Of a DNA stretch of 64,000 nt, positions 52,971 through 62,813 are shown in pieces. Position numbers and translations under genes: made by a program. Within the stretch, counting starts at the first letter, position 1, and each line of letters begins with the position of its first letter. The notes under the pieces were generated by a model, which did no database searches, had not been told where the DNA came from, and worked only from the letters and a program-made list of their open reading frames with translations. This DNA comes from Chitinophaga pinensis (GTDB lineage: Bacteria > Bacteroidota > Bacteroidia > Chitinophagales > Chitinophagaceae): the NCBI GenBank assembly GCA_902167325.1, contig LR632930.1, positions 868,001-932,000 of the forward strand, in the 5' to 3' direction.

Positions 52971-55097
52971 ATGAAGGCACCAATCAATATTGCGCTGGTC
53001 GGCAACCCGAACAGCGGCAAAAGCTCGCTCTTTAATGCGCTGACAGGATTAAATCAGAAAGTAGGCAACTTCCCCGGCGTTACGGTAGACAAGAAAACCG
53101 GCAGCGCCCGCATTTCGCCGCAGCTGGAAGCGAATATCATCGACCTGCCCGGCACGTACAGCCTGTACCCTAAAAGTGCAGATGAATACGTGACCTACGA
53201 TGTGCTCCTTCATCCGGAAGGTCCTGACCGTCCGGATATGATCCTCGTGATCGCAGACGCATCCAACCTGAAACGCAACCTGCTCTTCTGCTCACAGATC
53301 ATAGATCTCAAGATGCCTGTTATCATTGGCCTTACCATGATGGATATCGCCAAGAAGAAAGGTATTGAAGTAGACCTTGCCGGGCTGGAACGAGAACTGG
53401 GTGTGCCTGTGGTTGCCATCAATCCCCGTAAGAACAAAGGTCTTCAGCCACTGAAGAAAAATATCGAACTGATCGCACAGGAGAAGTTCAGTTCTCCCGC
53501 ACGTGAATTTATCGACAGTCATCAGCTGGCCCCCGAAGTAATCGACGGGGTGAAAGCCATCTTCCCTGTTTCAAGCAATTATGCTGCGCTTCACGTTGCT
53601 GCCAACCACGATGAGCTGCCTTTCATTAATGCTGCAAAACAACACGAGCTGCGCAATCTTTTACAGGAGCAGCGTTTCAACAAAACCAAAGTGCAGGCAG
53701 ACGAGATCATGCAACGTTATGCCCGCATCAAACATATCATGCACGGAACGGTTGTGGAAACCGACCCCCTGCAGCAACAACTCCAAACGGAGCGGATCGA
53801 TAACATCCTGCTTCACCGGGTTTGGGGCTACCTTATTTTGCTGGGAGTACTGTTCCTTCTCTTCCAAAGCATTTTCTGGCTGGCCTCCTACCCTATGGAT
53901 CTCATCGAAGCCGGCTTCGGCAGTGTGGGCGGCTGGCTGGCTGGCGTATTGCCGGAAAACAACTGGAGTGATCTGCTCATTAACGGTGTAATAGCCGGTT
54001 TGGGCGGCATCGCAGTTTTCATTCCCCAGATCATGATCCTTTTCGGGCTGATCACCATCCTGGAAGATACCGGGTATATGGCACGCATCAGTTTTCTGAC
54101 AGACAGGCTTATGCGCCAGGTGGGTCTCAATGGTAAATCGGTTATGCCGCTGATCAGTGGTGTTGCCTGCGCGGTACCCGCCATCATGGCGGCCCGCAGC
54201 ATTGAAAACCGGAAAGAGCGCCTCATCACCATCATGATTACCCCGCTCATGAGCTGCTCCGCCAGGTTGCCCATTTATACCATTATGATCGGCCTCGTGA
54301 TCCCGGATACTCCTGTACTGGGTATCTTTAACCTGCAGGGGCTTGCCATGATGGCGCTGTATCTGCTGGGTTTTGTGATGGCGTTTATCGTAGCTGCGGT
54401 AATGAAGCTGTTTATCAGGATCCGCGAAAAGAGCTACTTCATCATGGAGCTGCCCGTTTACCGCTCACCCCGCTGGAAGAACGTAGGCACCACCATGATA
54501 GAGAAAGCGAAGATCTTCATCACCGATGCCGGTAAAGTGATCATGGTGATATCGGTAGTGCTTTGGTTCCTCGCCTCCTACGGCCCTTCCGGCAGAATGG
54601 ATGCGGTAACCGAAAAGTACGAACAGATCCTCGCCGAAGAAACCGACAGCGTTCGCATCGATGATATTAACCACGAAATGCAATCCGCCAAACTGGCTAA
54701 CAGCTACGCAGGCATCCTCGGCCACGCCATCGAGCCGGTAGTGAAGCCCCTGGGTTATGACTGGAAAATCGGTATTGCGCTCATCACTTCCTTTGCCGCC
54801 CGTGAAGTATTCGTAGGTACCATGGCCACCCTTTACAGTGTTGGCGATACGGAAGAGAGCGATGCCACTTTACGCGAAAAAATGGCTGCAGCTAAATGGA
54901 GTGATGGCAGGCCGGTTTATAACCTGGCTACCGGTCTTTCTCTCATGATCTTCTACGCCTTTGCCATGCAGTGTATGAGTACCCTCGCCATTGTGAAGCG
55001 CGAAACCAAAAGCTGGAAATATCCCATCATCCAGTTCGTGTACATGACCCTCCTTGCATATGCCTGCAGCTGGGGCGTTTATAACATCTTCATTTAA
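52971..55097 (+). CDS. feoB: Ferrous iron transport protein B
   Basis: A 708-residue inner-membrane Fe2+ transporter. The N-terminal G-protein has G1 GNPNSGKS (11-18), the G2 region VGNFPGVTVDKKTG and G3 DLPG (DLPGTYSL); G4 is less canonical (LTMMDIAKKKG in place of the usual NxxD). The core carries the two Gate motifs with conserved cysteines (VACAVPAIMAARSI, MSCSARLPIYTIMIG). A TAGTTTTG -7-like box lies at 52932-52939. There is no FeoA fused or adjacent; the only feoA in view is at 17417. Confidence 0.96.
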   Translation: MKAPINIALVGNPNSGKSSLFNALTGLNQKVGNFPGVTVDKKTGSARISPQLEANIIDLPGTYSLYPKSADEYVTYDVLLHPEGPDRPDMILVIADASNLKRNLLFCSQIIDLKMPVIIGLTMMDIAKKKGIEVDLAGLERELGVPVVAINPRKNKGLQPLKKNIELIAQEKFSSPAREFIDSHQLAPEVIDGVKAIFPVSSNYAALHVAANHDELPFINAAKQHELRNLLQEQRFNKTKVQADEIMQRYARIKHIMHGTVVETDPLQQQLQTERIDNILLHRVWGYLILLGVLFLLFQSIFWLASYPMDLIEAGFGSVGGWLAGVLPENNWSDLLINGVIAGLGGIAVFIPQIMILFGLITILEDTGYMARISFLTDRLMRQVGLNGKSVMPLISGVACAVPAIMAARSIENRKERLITIMITPLMSCSARLPIYTIMIGLVIPDTPVLGIFNLQGLAMMALYLLGFVMAFIVAAVMKLFIRIREKSYFIMELPVYRSPRWKNVGTTMIEKAKIFITDAGKVIMVISVVLWFLASYGPSGRMDAVTEKYEQILAEETDSVRIDDINHEMQSAKLANSYAGILGHAIEPVVKPLGYDWKIGIALITSFAAREVFVGTMATLYSVGDTEESDATLREKMAAAKWSDGRPVYNLATGLSLMIFYAFAMQCMSTLAIVKRETKSWKYPIIQFVYMTLLAYACSWGVYNIFI

Positions 55098-55118
55098 CTA
55101 GGTTATTGTTTATACAGG

Positions 55119-55149
55119 AGCCGGCACCCTGCAGGGTGCCGGCTTTTTT
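55119..55149 (+). terminator. Terminator after feoB
   Basis: Perfect 11-base stem AGCCGGCACCC / GGGTGCCGGCT with loop TGCA, followed by TTTTTT. Confidence 0.92.
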
Positions 55150-55218
55150 ATGCCCCTCCTGCCGCACTGCATATATTTAGCAGTCCTTATTCGCTACATT
55201 TGGGAAAATGCCATCCGG

Positions 55219-56109
55219 ATGAAGACACTCCTGACCCTGATATGCTGCGCTGCCATAACGCAGGGCGCTCATGCGCAAATAGACTCTTCCCAACTGCTGA
55301 AAGATGTGGAAACCCTCAGTACCGATAAGTTCGAAGGACGGCAAACGGGTTCCAAAGGCAACCGTCTTGCGCAATTCTATCTGCTGGACAGGTTTAAAAA
55401 GGCGGGGATCAAACCCATTTCTGGCACCTATGAGCAGCCGTTTTACTTCACCCGTGGGGATGTGCGTACCATGGGCACTAATCTGTACGGCTACATCCCC
55501 GGTAAAACCGATAGTGTGATCGTTATTTCCGCCCACTACGATCATATCGGCGTAAACGGCGCAGGCAATAGTGCCGACAGTATTTTTAACGGGGCAGACG
55601 ATAATGCATCAGGTGTGGCCGCTATCCTTGGTATGGCTGCCTGGTTCGCGAAACACCCTCCCCGCCACACCCTTATATTCGCAGCTTTCGACGCCGAGGA
55701 AATGGGGTTGCAGGGGGCCAAAGCTTTCCTCGAAAGGCCACCGGTACCGCTCACTAAAATAGTGGCAAACATCAACCTCGATATGGTGAGCCGCAATGAT
55801 AAAAAAGAACTCTATGCCTGCGGTACATCTCATTATCCGCAGCTAAAACCGGTCATTCAGGCGGCAGCCGCTAAATCGAAAATTAAGTTACTTACCGGCC
55901 ACGACAGGACTGAGGATGGCAGCCAGAACTGGACTAACCAGAGCGACCAGGGCATGTTTCATAAAAAGAATATCCCCTTCATCTACTTCGGTGTGGAAGA
56001 TCATCCGGATTATCACAAGGCCAGTGATGAGTTTTCCCGTATTCATCCGTCCTTTTTCTATCAGGCTGCCTGCACTGTGCTGGAGGTAGTGAGGCTGATG
56101 GATAAATAG
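55219..56109 (+). CDS. Secreted M28 family metallopeptidase
   Basis: A 296-residue exported zinc aminopeptidase-like enzyme. The start at 55219 begins a signal peptide (MKTLLTLICCAAITQGAHAQ); the upstream open frame is not used. Metal-binding motifs are HYDHIG (His, Asp), ADDNASGVAAILGMA (bridging Asp) and AFDAEEMGLQGAKAF (Glu pair), with D in NINLDMVSRNDK and a late H in VEDHPDYHKASDE, the full M28 set. A TACATTTG element at 55195-55202 could be its -7 box. It probably degrades peptides in the periplasm. Confidence 0.92.
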   Translation: MKTLLTLICCAAITQGAHAQIDSSQLLKDVETLSTDKFEGRQTGSKGNRLAQFYLLDRFKKAGIKPISGTYEQPFYFTRGDVRTMGTNLYGYIPGKTDSVIVISAHYDHIGVNGAGNSADSIFNGADDNASGVAAILGMAAWFAKHPPRHTLIFAAFDAEEMGLQGAKAFLERPPVPLTKIVANINLDMVSRNDKKELYACGTSHYPQLKPVIQAAAAKSKIKLLTGHDRTEDGSQNWTNQSDQGMFHKKNIPFIYFGVEDHPDYHKASDEFSRIHPSFFYQAACTVLEVVRLMDK

Positions 56110-56136
56110 TTAATACCGGAGTAAAGTTTATAGCAT

Positions 56137-56168
56137 TAAAAAAGGCACCGGTTACGGTGCCTTTTTTA
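56137..56168. terminator. Bidirectional terminator between M28 and S41 peptidase genes
   Basis: AAAAAAGGCACCG, loop GTTA, CGGTGCCTTTTTT; symmetric A- and T-runs serve both convergent genes. Confidence 0.9.
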
Positions 56169-56184
56169 ATTAAAACCGGAATAG

Positions 56185-57621
56185 TTATTTTCTTGGCAGT
56201 TGTTCTGTCAACTTACCGCTGTAAGCTTTAAAGCTCCGGCTGGTAGCAACTTTTCTCATGATGGTACGGCTGCCGGGGGCTTCGTTTTTCGCCATTCTGG
56301 CGGGGGGATGACCCAGTATTTTAGTAAGCGCTTTGTTGAGCATCGGCTCCCGGATATCGCCCAGTACACCGAGGTTCAGCGTTTCCAGATACTTCTCCTG
56401 CGGCGCGAAGCCTTTGGAATAGTCGCTTTGGTTGAGTGAGTTGAATGCACGGGAAACAATAGGCTGCATGCCCCATTTGTTTCTCGGATCGTTTTCTTCA
56501 TACAACGTGAAGGAGCCGAGGTTTTTACCTTCCGTAGTGTCTCCGATCAGGTATACATTCATGTATGGACGAAGGCCATTGATGATAAGCTCACTCGCGG
56601 ATGCGGAACCCGAAGAGGTGAGAATGATGAAACTGGTGAGGTTGTTGCCTATGTTGTTGGCTTCAGCGGTAAACTTGCTGATGAAATAGCTTTCTCCGTA
56701 TTCTGCTTTCAACGTAGCCTGCAGCGTGGGGTTGAAATCGCGGTGGAAGAATTCCTTTGCAGGATCCAGGCCCTTTACAATATTGCTGCCGAGGTTGATG
56801 GTAGAGCGGGCGTCGCCACCGGGGTTATACCGGAGGTCGAGCACGAGGTGCTTTACACCGGCGGCTTTGAAACGGCCGAATACTGCATCTACCTGGTTAT
56901 CGTAAGAAGCAGATTCGTCGCCTTTATCCGGCGCAAAGAAATTGTACATGAAGTACCCGATCTTCTGCCCTTCTATCGTATAAACGGAATCGAGGTATAC
57001 CGGATTTTCCGCCAGCTCCACCACCATGAGGGGGACCGCGTTTGCGGCGGTGAGACTGTCTTCCCCTTTGGAATCTTTCACGACTTTGCGGATGCCAAGG
57101 ATGTGATTGGCGCCCAGTTTATCCACGAAAGCATTTACTTCAGACTGTTTGCCTGTATAAGCAACAGCCTGGCCGTTGACCTCGATGAATATATCGCCAC
57201 GCACAATACCTGCGGCTGCTGCGGGGCTTCCTTTCTTAACATATTCCACGATTCCCGCGAGGTACGAGGGTTGGTTGCCGACGAGGAAAAGGTCGTATTC
57301 CAGGCCGCTCTCTTTGCTAACGCCACTAAGGCTGGCCAGCAGCTCTTCGAAGTTATCCTGAATCCAGGAATAGCGGTCTTCGGGCTTTTTAAGCATGGAG
57401 CTGAAGAAGGAGGAGGGGTCCTGTTTATAGTCGGGAGATGCCGGGATGTTGGCAGACCAGTAATACATCTCTTTCATATTCGCGTAAATCCATTCGTTCA
57501 CGTATTTGTTCTGATCGGCATTCGGGTTTCCGTCTTTTTTATCCTTTTTACAGGCCAGCAGGGTGGTAACCGCTGCTGCGCCCACAAGGGCGTACCGGGA
57601 GAGCGTCTGGAGCTTTTTCAT
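56185..57621 (-). CDS. S41 family (C-terminal processing) peptidase lipoprotein
   Basis: A 478-residue serine protease with a lipoprotein signal (AAAVTTLLACKK). After an N-terminal helical cap (YVNEWIYANMKEMYYWSANI), a PDZ domain is seen around GSPAAAAGIVRGDIFIEVNG, then the S41 core with DLRYNPGGD, the nucleophile in TSSGSASASELIING and the catalytic Lys in GDTTEGKNLGS. The start at 57621 is the Met opening the lipoprotein signal; the frame upstream to 57849 overlaps the neighbouring gene's end and is not protein-like. Probably periplasmic, with unknown substrates. Confidence 0.9.
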   Translation of the reverse strand: MKKLQTLSRYALVGAAAVTTLLACKKDKKDGNPNADQNKYVNEWIYANMKEMYYWSANIPASPDYKQDPSSFFSSMLKKPEDRYSWIQDNFEELLASLSGVSKESGLEYDLFLVGNQPSYLAGIVEYVKKGSPAAAAGIVRGDIFIEVNGQAVAYTGKQSEVNAFVDKLGANHILGIRKVVKDSKGEDSLTAANAVPLMVVELAENPVYLDSVYTIEGQKIGYFMYNFFAPDKGDESASYDNQVDAVFGRFKAAGVKHLVLDLRYNPGGDARSTINLGSNIVKGLDPAKEFFHRDFNPTLQATLKAEYGESYFISKFTAEANNIGNNLTSFIILTSSGSASASELIINGLRPYMNVYLIGDTTEGKNLGSFTLYEENDPRNKWGMQPIVSRAFNSLNQSDYSKGFAPQEKYLETLNLGVLGDIREPMLNKALTKILGHPPARMAKNEAPGSRTIMRKVATSRSFKAYSGKLTEQLPRK

Positions 57622-57733
57622 AGCTAATTTGAAGCGTGGTTTAATATGGATTGAAATTATGCTTTTCCGTTGATAAAACGGGGTTTCCGTATCCTGTGAA
57701 GGTACGAATCCGGTCTGAAGTGCCGGGGCAGTT

Positions 57734-58360
57734 TCAGGGCATTTCCGGGGGAATAACCCCTTCCTGCCGGAGAGCCTGCCGGATGCGGAGTATCCATTTG
57801 TTTTCCGCGAGGCCATTGGCACCATGGTGCGCTTCGTCATCGAATTCATCCTGAAGGCGGTTCATTTCCCGGAACGATTCGAGGTACTCGAATTGAATGC
57901 GGCTGTCGTGATCGTCGATTGTCATGGGCATAGTCAGTACTTTCTTCCTAAAGCGTTCAGCCACAAGGCGGGTGATGTCGAAATGCAGCTGCTCATGGCG
58001 GAGGATGTGGCCCGAGGGAGGCATCACGCGCGACCAGGAGGCAGGCCGCACCCAGAATACCTGGAGGGTAAGCCTTACTTCCAGCGTGTCCCGGAAGCTG
58101 CGGGTGGTACCGTCGAACCCGAAGCTCGTGAAACTTACTGCATCACTACGGCCCCCGGGGCCGGGAGAACCCCTGAAATCATCTGCAGAAACGTGGCCCT
58201 GGTGGTAGAAAAGGGTGTCTGACAGCGGGTCTGCCGGGCGAAGATCTTCCACAAAAACAACTTTCAGCACCTGCTCCCGCCATTCCGGCGGAAAGGCAGG
58301 CGGCGATGCAGGCAAAACAGCACCTGCAGCGGAAAGGAAGATGATGGAAAAGGGGCGCAT
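57734..58360 (-). CDS. Predicted secreted zinc protease (DUF922-like)
   Basis: A 208-residue exported protein, start chosen at the Met that opens the signal MRPFSIIFLSAAGAVLPA. The central HILRHEQLHFDITRLVAERF contains an HExxH zinc motif (His122, Glu123, His126), and the following FDI and ERF residues resemble the DUF922 group of predicted secreted Zn-dependent proteases. The upstream part (VFVEDLRPADPLSDTLFYH, VSFTSFGFDG) is beta-rich. Function not demonstrated; it lies divergent to paaA. Confidence 0.7.
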   Translation of the reverse strand: MRPFSIIFLSAAGAVLPASPPAFPPEWREQVLKVVFVEDLRPADPLSDTLFYHQGHVSADDFRGSPGPGGRSDAVSFTSFGFDGTTRSFRDTLEVRLTLQVFWVRPASWSRVMPPSGHILRHEQLHFDITRLVAERFRKKVLTMPMTIDDHDSRIQFEYLESFREMNRLQDEFDDEAHHGANGLAENKWILRIRQALRQEGVIPPEMP

Positions 58361-58480
58361 GTATCCTAAAGTTCGCAAATCAATTTGACCCAAAAAAATC
58401 GGGCAAATCCGCCATGAGAACGGAAATTGGTGGGTTCTGGGGAAAAGCGTAATTTACGTTATACCAAAACAATCACCATT

Positions 58481-59479
58481 ATGTACGGTGGAGGATACAT
58501 TTTCGACGAACCGAACAAACGGCAGTTGAAGGAAGAACAATTGCACGACGATCCCGTTAAGCTCACTGAATTCGAAGCCCGCATCGCAAGGGGCGAAAAG
58601 ATCGAACCGGGAGACTGGATGCCTTCTGAATACCGGAGGCAGCTCATCCGCCTCATTGAACAGCATGCGCATTCCGAGATCATCGGCGCATTACCTGAAG
58701 GTACCTGGATCACCCGGGCACCGGGCTTCAAACGGAAGCTGGCACTCATCGCAAAAGTACAGGACGAGATCGGCCACGGGCAACTGCTCTACAACGCAGC
58801 CGAAACACTCGGCAAAAGTAGGGAAGCCATGATTAATGACCTGCTGAGCGGCAAATCCAAGTATTCGAATGTTTTCAATTATCCGGCAGAAACCTGGGCA
58901 GACGTAACGGTGATCGGTTTCCTCATTGATGCTGCCGCTATCGTGAACCAGGTGGCCAACGCGAAAGGCTCCTACGGCCCGTATTGCCGTGCCCTCGAGC
59001 GTATCTGCTATGAAGAAAGCTTTCACCTCAAACAGGGGCACGATGCTTTCATTGAACTGGCAACCGGCACACCCGCGCAAAAGCAAATGCTGCAGGATGC
59101 GCTGAACCGCTGGTGGCAACCCATTATGCACTTCTTTGGCCCGCCCGATAAAACATCCGTTCACAGCGAAAAGCTGATGCAGTGGAAAGTAAAAATGGCG
59201 AGTAACGACGATATGCGCAACCAGTTCCTCGACGCTTATGTTCCCAAGATCAGGGAACTGGGGATGACGCTCCCCGATCCGGAACTGAAGAAAGATGAGG
59301 CTACCGGCAAGTGGCTGTTCTCGGACCCCGACTGGGATCTTTTCAAGAAAGTAATCAACGGTGGCGGTCCCTGTAACGCAGAACGGCTGAGCGTACGCCA
59401 ATGGGCAGAAGAACATGGGCGATGGGTGCGTAAAGCACTGATGACGCCCCAGAAAGTAAACGTAGCCCCTGTAGCCTAA
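58481..59479 (+). CDS. paaA: 1,2-phenylacetyl-CoA epoxidase, catalytic subunit A
   Basis: The diiron catalytic subunit of the PaaABC(E) monooxygenase that epoxidises phenylacetyl-CoA. The 332-residue protein has both metal-binding helices: E...DEIGH in [12 protein letters not shown] and [12 protein letters not shown]. The start at 58481 ([12 protein letters not shown]) is preferred over the open extension to 58427. It leads a tight operon paaA-paaB-paaC-paaD, with gaps of 21, -14 and 9 bases. Confidence 0.96.
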   Translation: MYGGGYIFDEPNKRQLKEEQLHDDPVKLTEFEARIARGEKIEPGDWMPSEYRRQLIRLIEQHAHSEIIGALPEGTWITRAPGFKRKLALIAKVQDEIGHGQLLYNAAETLGKSREAMINDLLSGKSKYSNVFNYPAETWADVTVIGFLIDAAAIVNQVANAKGSYGPYCRALERICYEESFHLKQGHDAFIELATGTPAQKQMLQDALNRWWQPIMHFFGPPDKTSVHSEKLMQWKVKMASNDDMRNQFLDAYVPKIRELGMTLPDPELKKDEATGKWLFSDPDWDLFKKVINGGGPCNAERLSVRQWAEEHGRWVRKALMTPQKVNVAPVA

Positions 59480-59500
59480 TTTTATTACAACCGCACAACT

Positions 59501-59881
59501 ATGACCCAACCGTCTTTAGACCCCCGCGTCAACCGCCTCCACCTCCGTGAATCCGGTGAGCCTGTAGAAGTGCAGGAAGGCGAAAACTGGAACTCCTTTG
59601 AAGTATTCCATCAGGAAAAACGCGGTGCCCATCACGAGCATGTAGGCTGCGTTCACGCACCCAACGCCCAGCTGGCCCTCGTTTTTGCCAAGGAACAGTT
59701 TGCACGCCGCAAAAAGTGCGTCAACCTCTGGGTAGTGCGCAGTGCCGACATCCTCGCTTTCAATGCCGAAGATGAAGACATGTTTGCCAACAATGCAGAA
59801 AAGACTTACCGCGATGCCAGCGGATTTAAAGTGATGGAAAAAATCAACCAGTTCAAAAAATCCACGAATGACAAAAAATGA
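59501..59881 (+). CDS. paaB: 1,2-phenylacetyl-CoA epoxidase subunit B
   Basis: A 126-residue structural subunit. WNSFEVFHQEKRGAHHEHVG is the PaaB hallmark, followed by the ALVFAKEQFARRKKCVNLWV strand-helix. It joins PaaA/PaaC subcomplexes in the epoxidase. Its 3' end overlaps paaC by 14 bases. Confidence 0.95.
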   Translation: MTQPSLDPRVNRLHLRESGEPVEVQEGENWNSFEVFHQEKRGAHHEHVGCVHAPNAQLALVFAKEQFARRKKCVNLWVVRSADILAFNAEDEDMFANNAEKTYRDASGFKVMEKINQFKKSTNDKK

Positions 59882-60632
59882 TGCCCTCGCCCGGTTGCTG
59901 ACCTCCATGGCCGATGATGCCCTCATTCAGGGGCACCGCAATTCGGAATGGACCGGCCTCGGTCCCATTATGGAAGAAGATATTGCCTTTTCCTCCATGG
60001 CGCAGGACAAGATAGGCCACGCATGGGCGTTGTACAGAATATTACAGGAAGATCTCGGTGGGCAGGATCCTGACACCTTCGCTTTCCTCCGTAACGAAAA
60101 AGATTACCGCAGCTGCCACTTTGTGGAACTCCCCAATGGAGAATACGACTTCAGCCTCATGCGCCATTTCCTGTTCGACCATGCAGAGGCCATCCGGTAT
60201 CAAAACCTGCGCAACAGCTCCTTTGCTCCACTCCGCCCCCTGGCCGAAAAGCTGAAAGGTGAAATCAAATACCATACGCTCCACGCCAATGCCTGGATCA
60301 CCCAGCTCTGCCGCGCCGGCGAAGAAAGCTATGCCCGCATGCAGTCTGCCCTCAACATCTGCTTCCCCCTGGCGCTCGGTATATTCGAACCCGATCATGA
60401 AGCCGGAAAGATATTAACTGCTGAAGGGATCTACCCCGGCGAAGAGCAATTAAAAGAACAGTGGCTCGACAGGATTTATAACCTCTTCGCAGCGGCAGGG
60501 CTTAATCTGCCTGCCGAAGATGCCGTGACACCGGTTTATGGCGGCCGGAAAGGATATCATACAGAATACCTTCAGCCGCTGCTGGAAGAAATGGGTGCCG
60601 TTTTCCGGTCAGACCCGCAGGCCACCTGGTAA
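59868..60632 (+). CDS. paaC: 1,2-phenylacetyl-CoA epoxidase subunit C
   Basis: A 254-residue structural homologue of PaaA that scaffolds the complex. GHRNSEWTGLGPIMEEDIAF and SMAQDKIGHAWALYRIL match the family; the degenerate DKIGH replaces the metal-binding DExxH of PaaA, as expected for the non-catalytic subunit. It starts inside the 3' end of paaB. Confidence 0.94.
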   Translation: MTKNDALARLLTSMADDALIQGHRNSEWTGLGPIMEEDIAFSSMAQDKIGHAWALYRILQEDLGGQDPDTFAFLRNEKDYRSCHFVELPNGEYDFSLMRHFLFDHAEAIRYQNLRNSSFAPLRPLAEKLKGEIKYHTLHANAWITQLCRAGEESYARMQSALNICFPLALGIFEPDHEAGKILTAEGIYPGEEQLKEQWLDRIYNLFAAAGLNLPAEDAVTPVYGGRKGYHTEYLQPLLEEMGAVFRSDPQATW

Positions 60633-60641
60633 TTACCCATC

Positions 60642-61127
60642 ATGAACATCAACGAATCTGATATTTACAAAGCCCTCGAACTGGTGATGGATCCGGAAAT
60701 TCCGGTATTGTCCGTCATAGATCTGGGCATGATCACCGGCGTAAGACTGGAGGAGGAAGGGGTATTTGTTAAAATGATCCCTACCTTCTCCGCCTGCCCG
60801 GCTGTAGATTATATTAAACAGAACATTCGCACAGCGCTGGAAAAGGAATTGGATACGAAAGTGACGGTAGAAATAGACCGGGAAGCTACGTGGAACAGCA
60901 ACCGAATGTCGGCCGAAGCGCATGAAAAGCTGAAGAAGTTTGGCATTGCTCCCCCGCAGCTGCAACAGGGAGAAGAGCGTGCGGAAATAGAATTGCATAC
61001 CGCCTGCCCGCATTGCGATAGTGAAAATACTTACCTCCGTTCACCATTCGGGTCTACATTGTGCAGGGCTATTCACTATTGCCGTAACTGCGGATATGTG
61101 TTCGAGCATTTCAAACCCCTCGGGTAA
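60642..61127 (+). CDS. paaD: PaaD, Fe-S assembly-like protein of the phenylacetate operon
   Basis: A 161-residue protein with an N-terminal MIP18/DUF59 domain (MDPEIPVLSVIDLGMI, MIPTFSACPAVDYI) thought to help mature the epoxidase, and a C-terminal zinc-ribbon (CPHCDSENTYL ... CRNCGYVFEHFKP). It closes the local cluster; the reductase gene paaE and the downstream paaG/Z/J/H/F genes are not adjacent. Confidence 0.94.
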   Translation: MNINESDIYKALELVMDPEIPVLSVIDLGMITGVRLEEEGVFVKMIPTFSACPAVDYIKQNIRTALEKELDTKVTVEIDREATWNSNRMSAEAHEKLKKFGIAPPQLQQGEERAEIELHTACPHCDSENTYLRSPFGSTLCRAIHYCRNCGYVFEHFKPLG

Positions 61128-61154
61128 AATGGCATTTTCTTGTATATTGCCGGT

Positions 61155-61724
61155 ATGAAAATCGGTTTATACTTCGGGTCCTTCAACCCCGTGCACACCG
61201 GCCACATGATCATCGCCAATTTTATGGCGTACAATACTGACCTCGATAAGGTTTGGCTTATCGTATCGCCGCACAACCCGCTGAAGGAGTCCGCCTCTTT
61301 ACTGAACGAGCATCACCGCCTGCACCTTACAGAAGTAGCGGTGGCCGACGAGCCTAAGCTCCGCGTCAGCAACATCGAGTTCTCACTTCCCCGGCCATCC
61401 TTTACGATCGATACACTTACCTATCTCACGGAGAAGTTCCCCACACAGCAGTTTGCCGTGATCATGGGGAGTGACAGCTTTCAGAACATCCCCCGGTGGA
61501 AGAATTACCGGCAGCTGCTGGATAACTACGAAATATATATTTATAACCGTCCGGATCACCCGGTTACCGACACTTTCGGCGCCAACTGTAAAATAGTGGA
61601 CGCTCCATTGCTCGATCTGTCGAGCAGCCGCATCAGGCAGTGGCTTAAGGAAGGAAAAAGCGTCCGGTACATGGTGCCGGACGCTGTGTGGAAATATATT
61701 CAGGAGAATAGTTATTATAAATAA
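61155..61724 (+). CDS. nadD: Nicotinate-nucleotide adenylyltransferase
   Basis: Adenylates nicotinate mononucleotide to deamido-NAD. The 189-residue enzyme begins MKIGLYFGSFNPVHTGHMII, the GSFNPxHxGH nucleotidyltransferase signature, and ends with SSSRIRQWLKEGKSVRYMVP, the ISSTxIR-like motif. The start at 61155 is five codons inside the longest frame. It lies 27 bases after paaD but is probably unrelated in function. Confidence 0.95.
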   Translation: MKIGLYFGSFNPVHTGHMIIANFMAYNTDLDKVWLIVSPHNPLKESASLLNEHHRLHLTEVAVADEPKLRVSNIEFSLPRPSFTIDTLTYLTEKFPTQQFAVIMGSDSFQNIPRWKNYRQLLDNYEIYIYNRPDHPVTDTFGANCKIVDAPLLDLSSSRIRQWLKEGKSVRYMVPDAVWKYIQENSYYK

Positions 61725-61733
61725 CCGGGGAGC

Positions 61734-62813
61734 TTACTCGTCCTTTTCATTCTTCATCACTTTCTCTTTGGAGGCATGTGTTTTCACCACTTTCACCTCG
61801 CGCTTCTTCACGAGATACTCGTTGGAGTATATACGGATGAGCACGATAAAGAGGGAGATGAGCAACGGCCCGAAGATCAGGCCTACGAAACCGAACAGGC
61901 TCACACCAATGATAACCCCGAAGATGGTGATGAGCGGATGCACGTCTCCGATTTTCCTGGCGAGCAGCATACGGAAAAGGTTATCGCAGGTACCTACCAC
62001 GCCGAAACCGTAAACTAGTACAGCGATACCCTGCCAGGTATTACCGATAGCAAGGAGATAAATCCCCATCGGTACGTATACGGCCGCGGCACCTATCACG
62101 GGCAGCATAGCCGTGAAGCTCGTTACCACAAACCAGAACACCGGCTCCGGAACCCCGAACAGTAAATATCCTACCAGCGATACCACACCCTGAATAAGGG
62201 CGATCAACGGAATACCGATGGCGTTGCTTACCACCATGTTCTTCACTTCTTTGGCCAGCAGCTCTACGTTCTCATCTTTAAGGGGGATGTATTCGTATAA
62301 GGCTTCTTCCATTTCGCGGGCGCTTACCAGCATAAAATAAAAAATGAAGTACATGATGGCCACCGCTGTAAGGGTGTTGAACGTGGCACCGAGGAATCCT
62401 GGCAGCACATTGGTGATATATTCCTGCAGTTTGGCCAGCCGCCCTTCGGCCATTATATTGATGCCGGTGGCGTTTTGCAGCTGCTCATTCATCCCCTTCA
62501 TCCCGTTGATGAGTTCGGAGGAGTGGCTGATGGCCCAGCCTACCTTGGAGGTGAGCATGTTAACCAGCAGGCCTATAGGGAGGAGGAATACCAGGAACGA
62601 TAGTATCATGATAACCGTGGCAGCCCAGGGCCTTTTCCATTTACGGACCTCAACCAGGCGGAACATCCATCTGCGGGAAAGGATATAAAGGGTTACAGCC
62701 CCCAGGAACCCGGGGAAAAAAGCATACAATTCCTTAAAAAGGATAATGCCCAGAAAGGCAATGATCAACAGGAAAACGATCTGTTTAAGCCGGTCGTTGT
62801 CGATGTAACTCAT
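61734..62813 (-). CDS. AI-2E family (TqsA/PerM-like) membrane permease
   Basis: A 359-residue protein with about eight predicted membrane helices. VLPGFLGATFNTLTAVAIMYFI-type and FTAMLPVIGAAAVYVPMG segments, plus IGDVHPLITIFGVIIGVSLFG near the end, are the recognised blocks of PF01594. Members export autoinducer-2 or act as Na+/H+ antiporters, so the transported molecule is uncertain. The C-terminus is a charged tail (KKREVKVVKTHASKEKVMK). Confidence 0.88.
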   Translation of the reverse strand: MSYIDNDRLKQIVFLLIIAFLGIILFKELYAFFPGFLGAVTLYILSRRWMFRLVEVRKWKRPWAATVIMILSFLVFLLPIGLLVNMLTSKVGWAISHSSELINGMKGMNEQLQNATGINIMAEGRLAKLQEYITNVLPGFLGATFNTLTAVAIMYFIFYFMLVSAREMEEALYEYIPLKDENVELLAKEVKNMVVSNAIGIPLIALIQGVVSLVGYLLFGVPEPVFWFVVTSFTAMLPVIGAAAVYVPMGIYLLAIGNTWQGIAVLVYGFGVVGTCDNLFRMLLARKIGDVHPLITIFGVIIGVSLFGFVGLIFGPLLISLFIVLIRIYSNEYLVKKREVKVVKTHASKEKVMKNEKDE

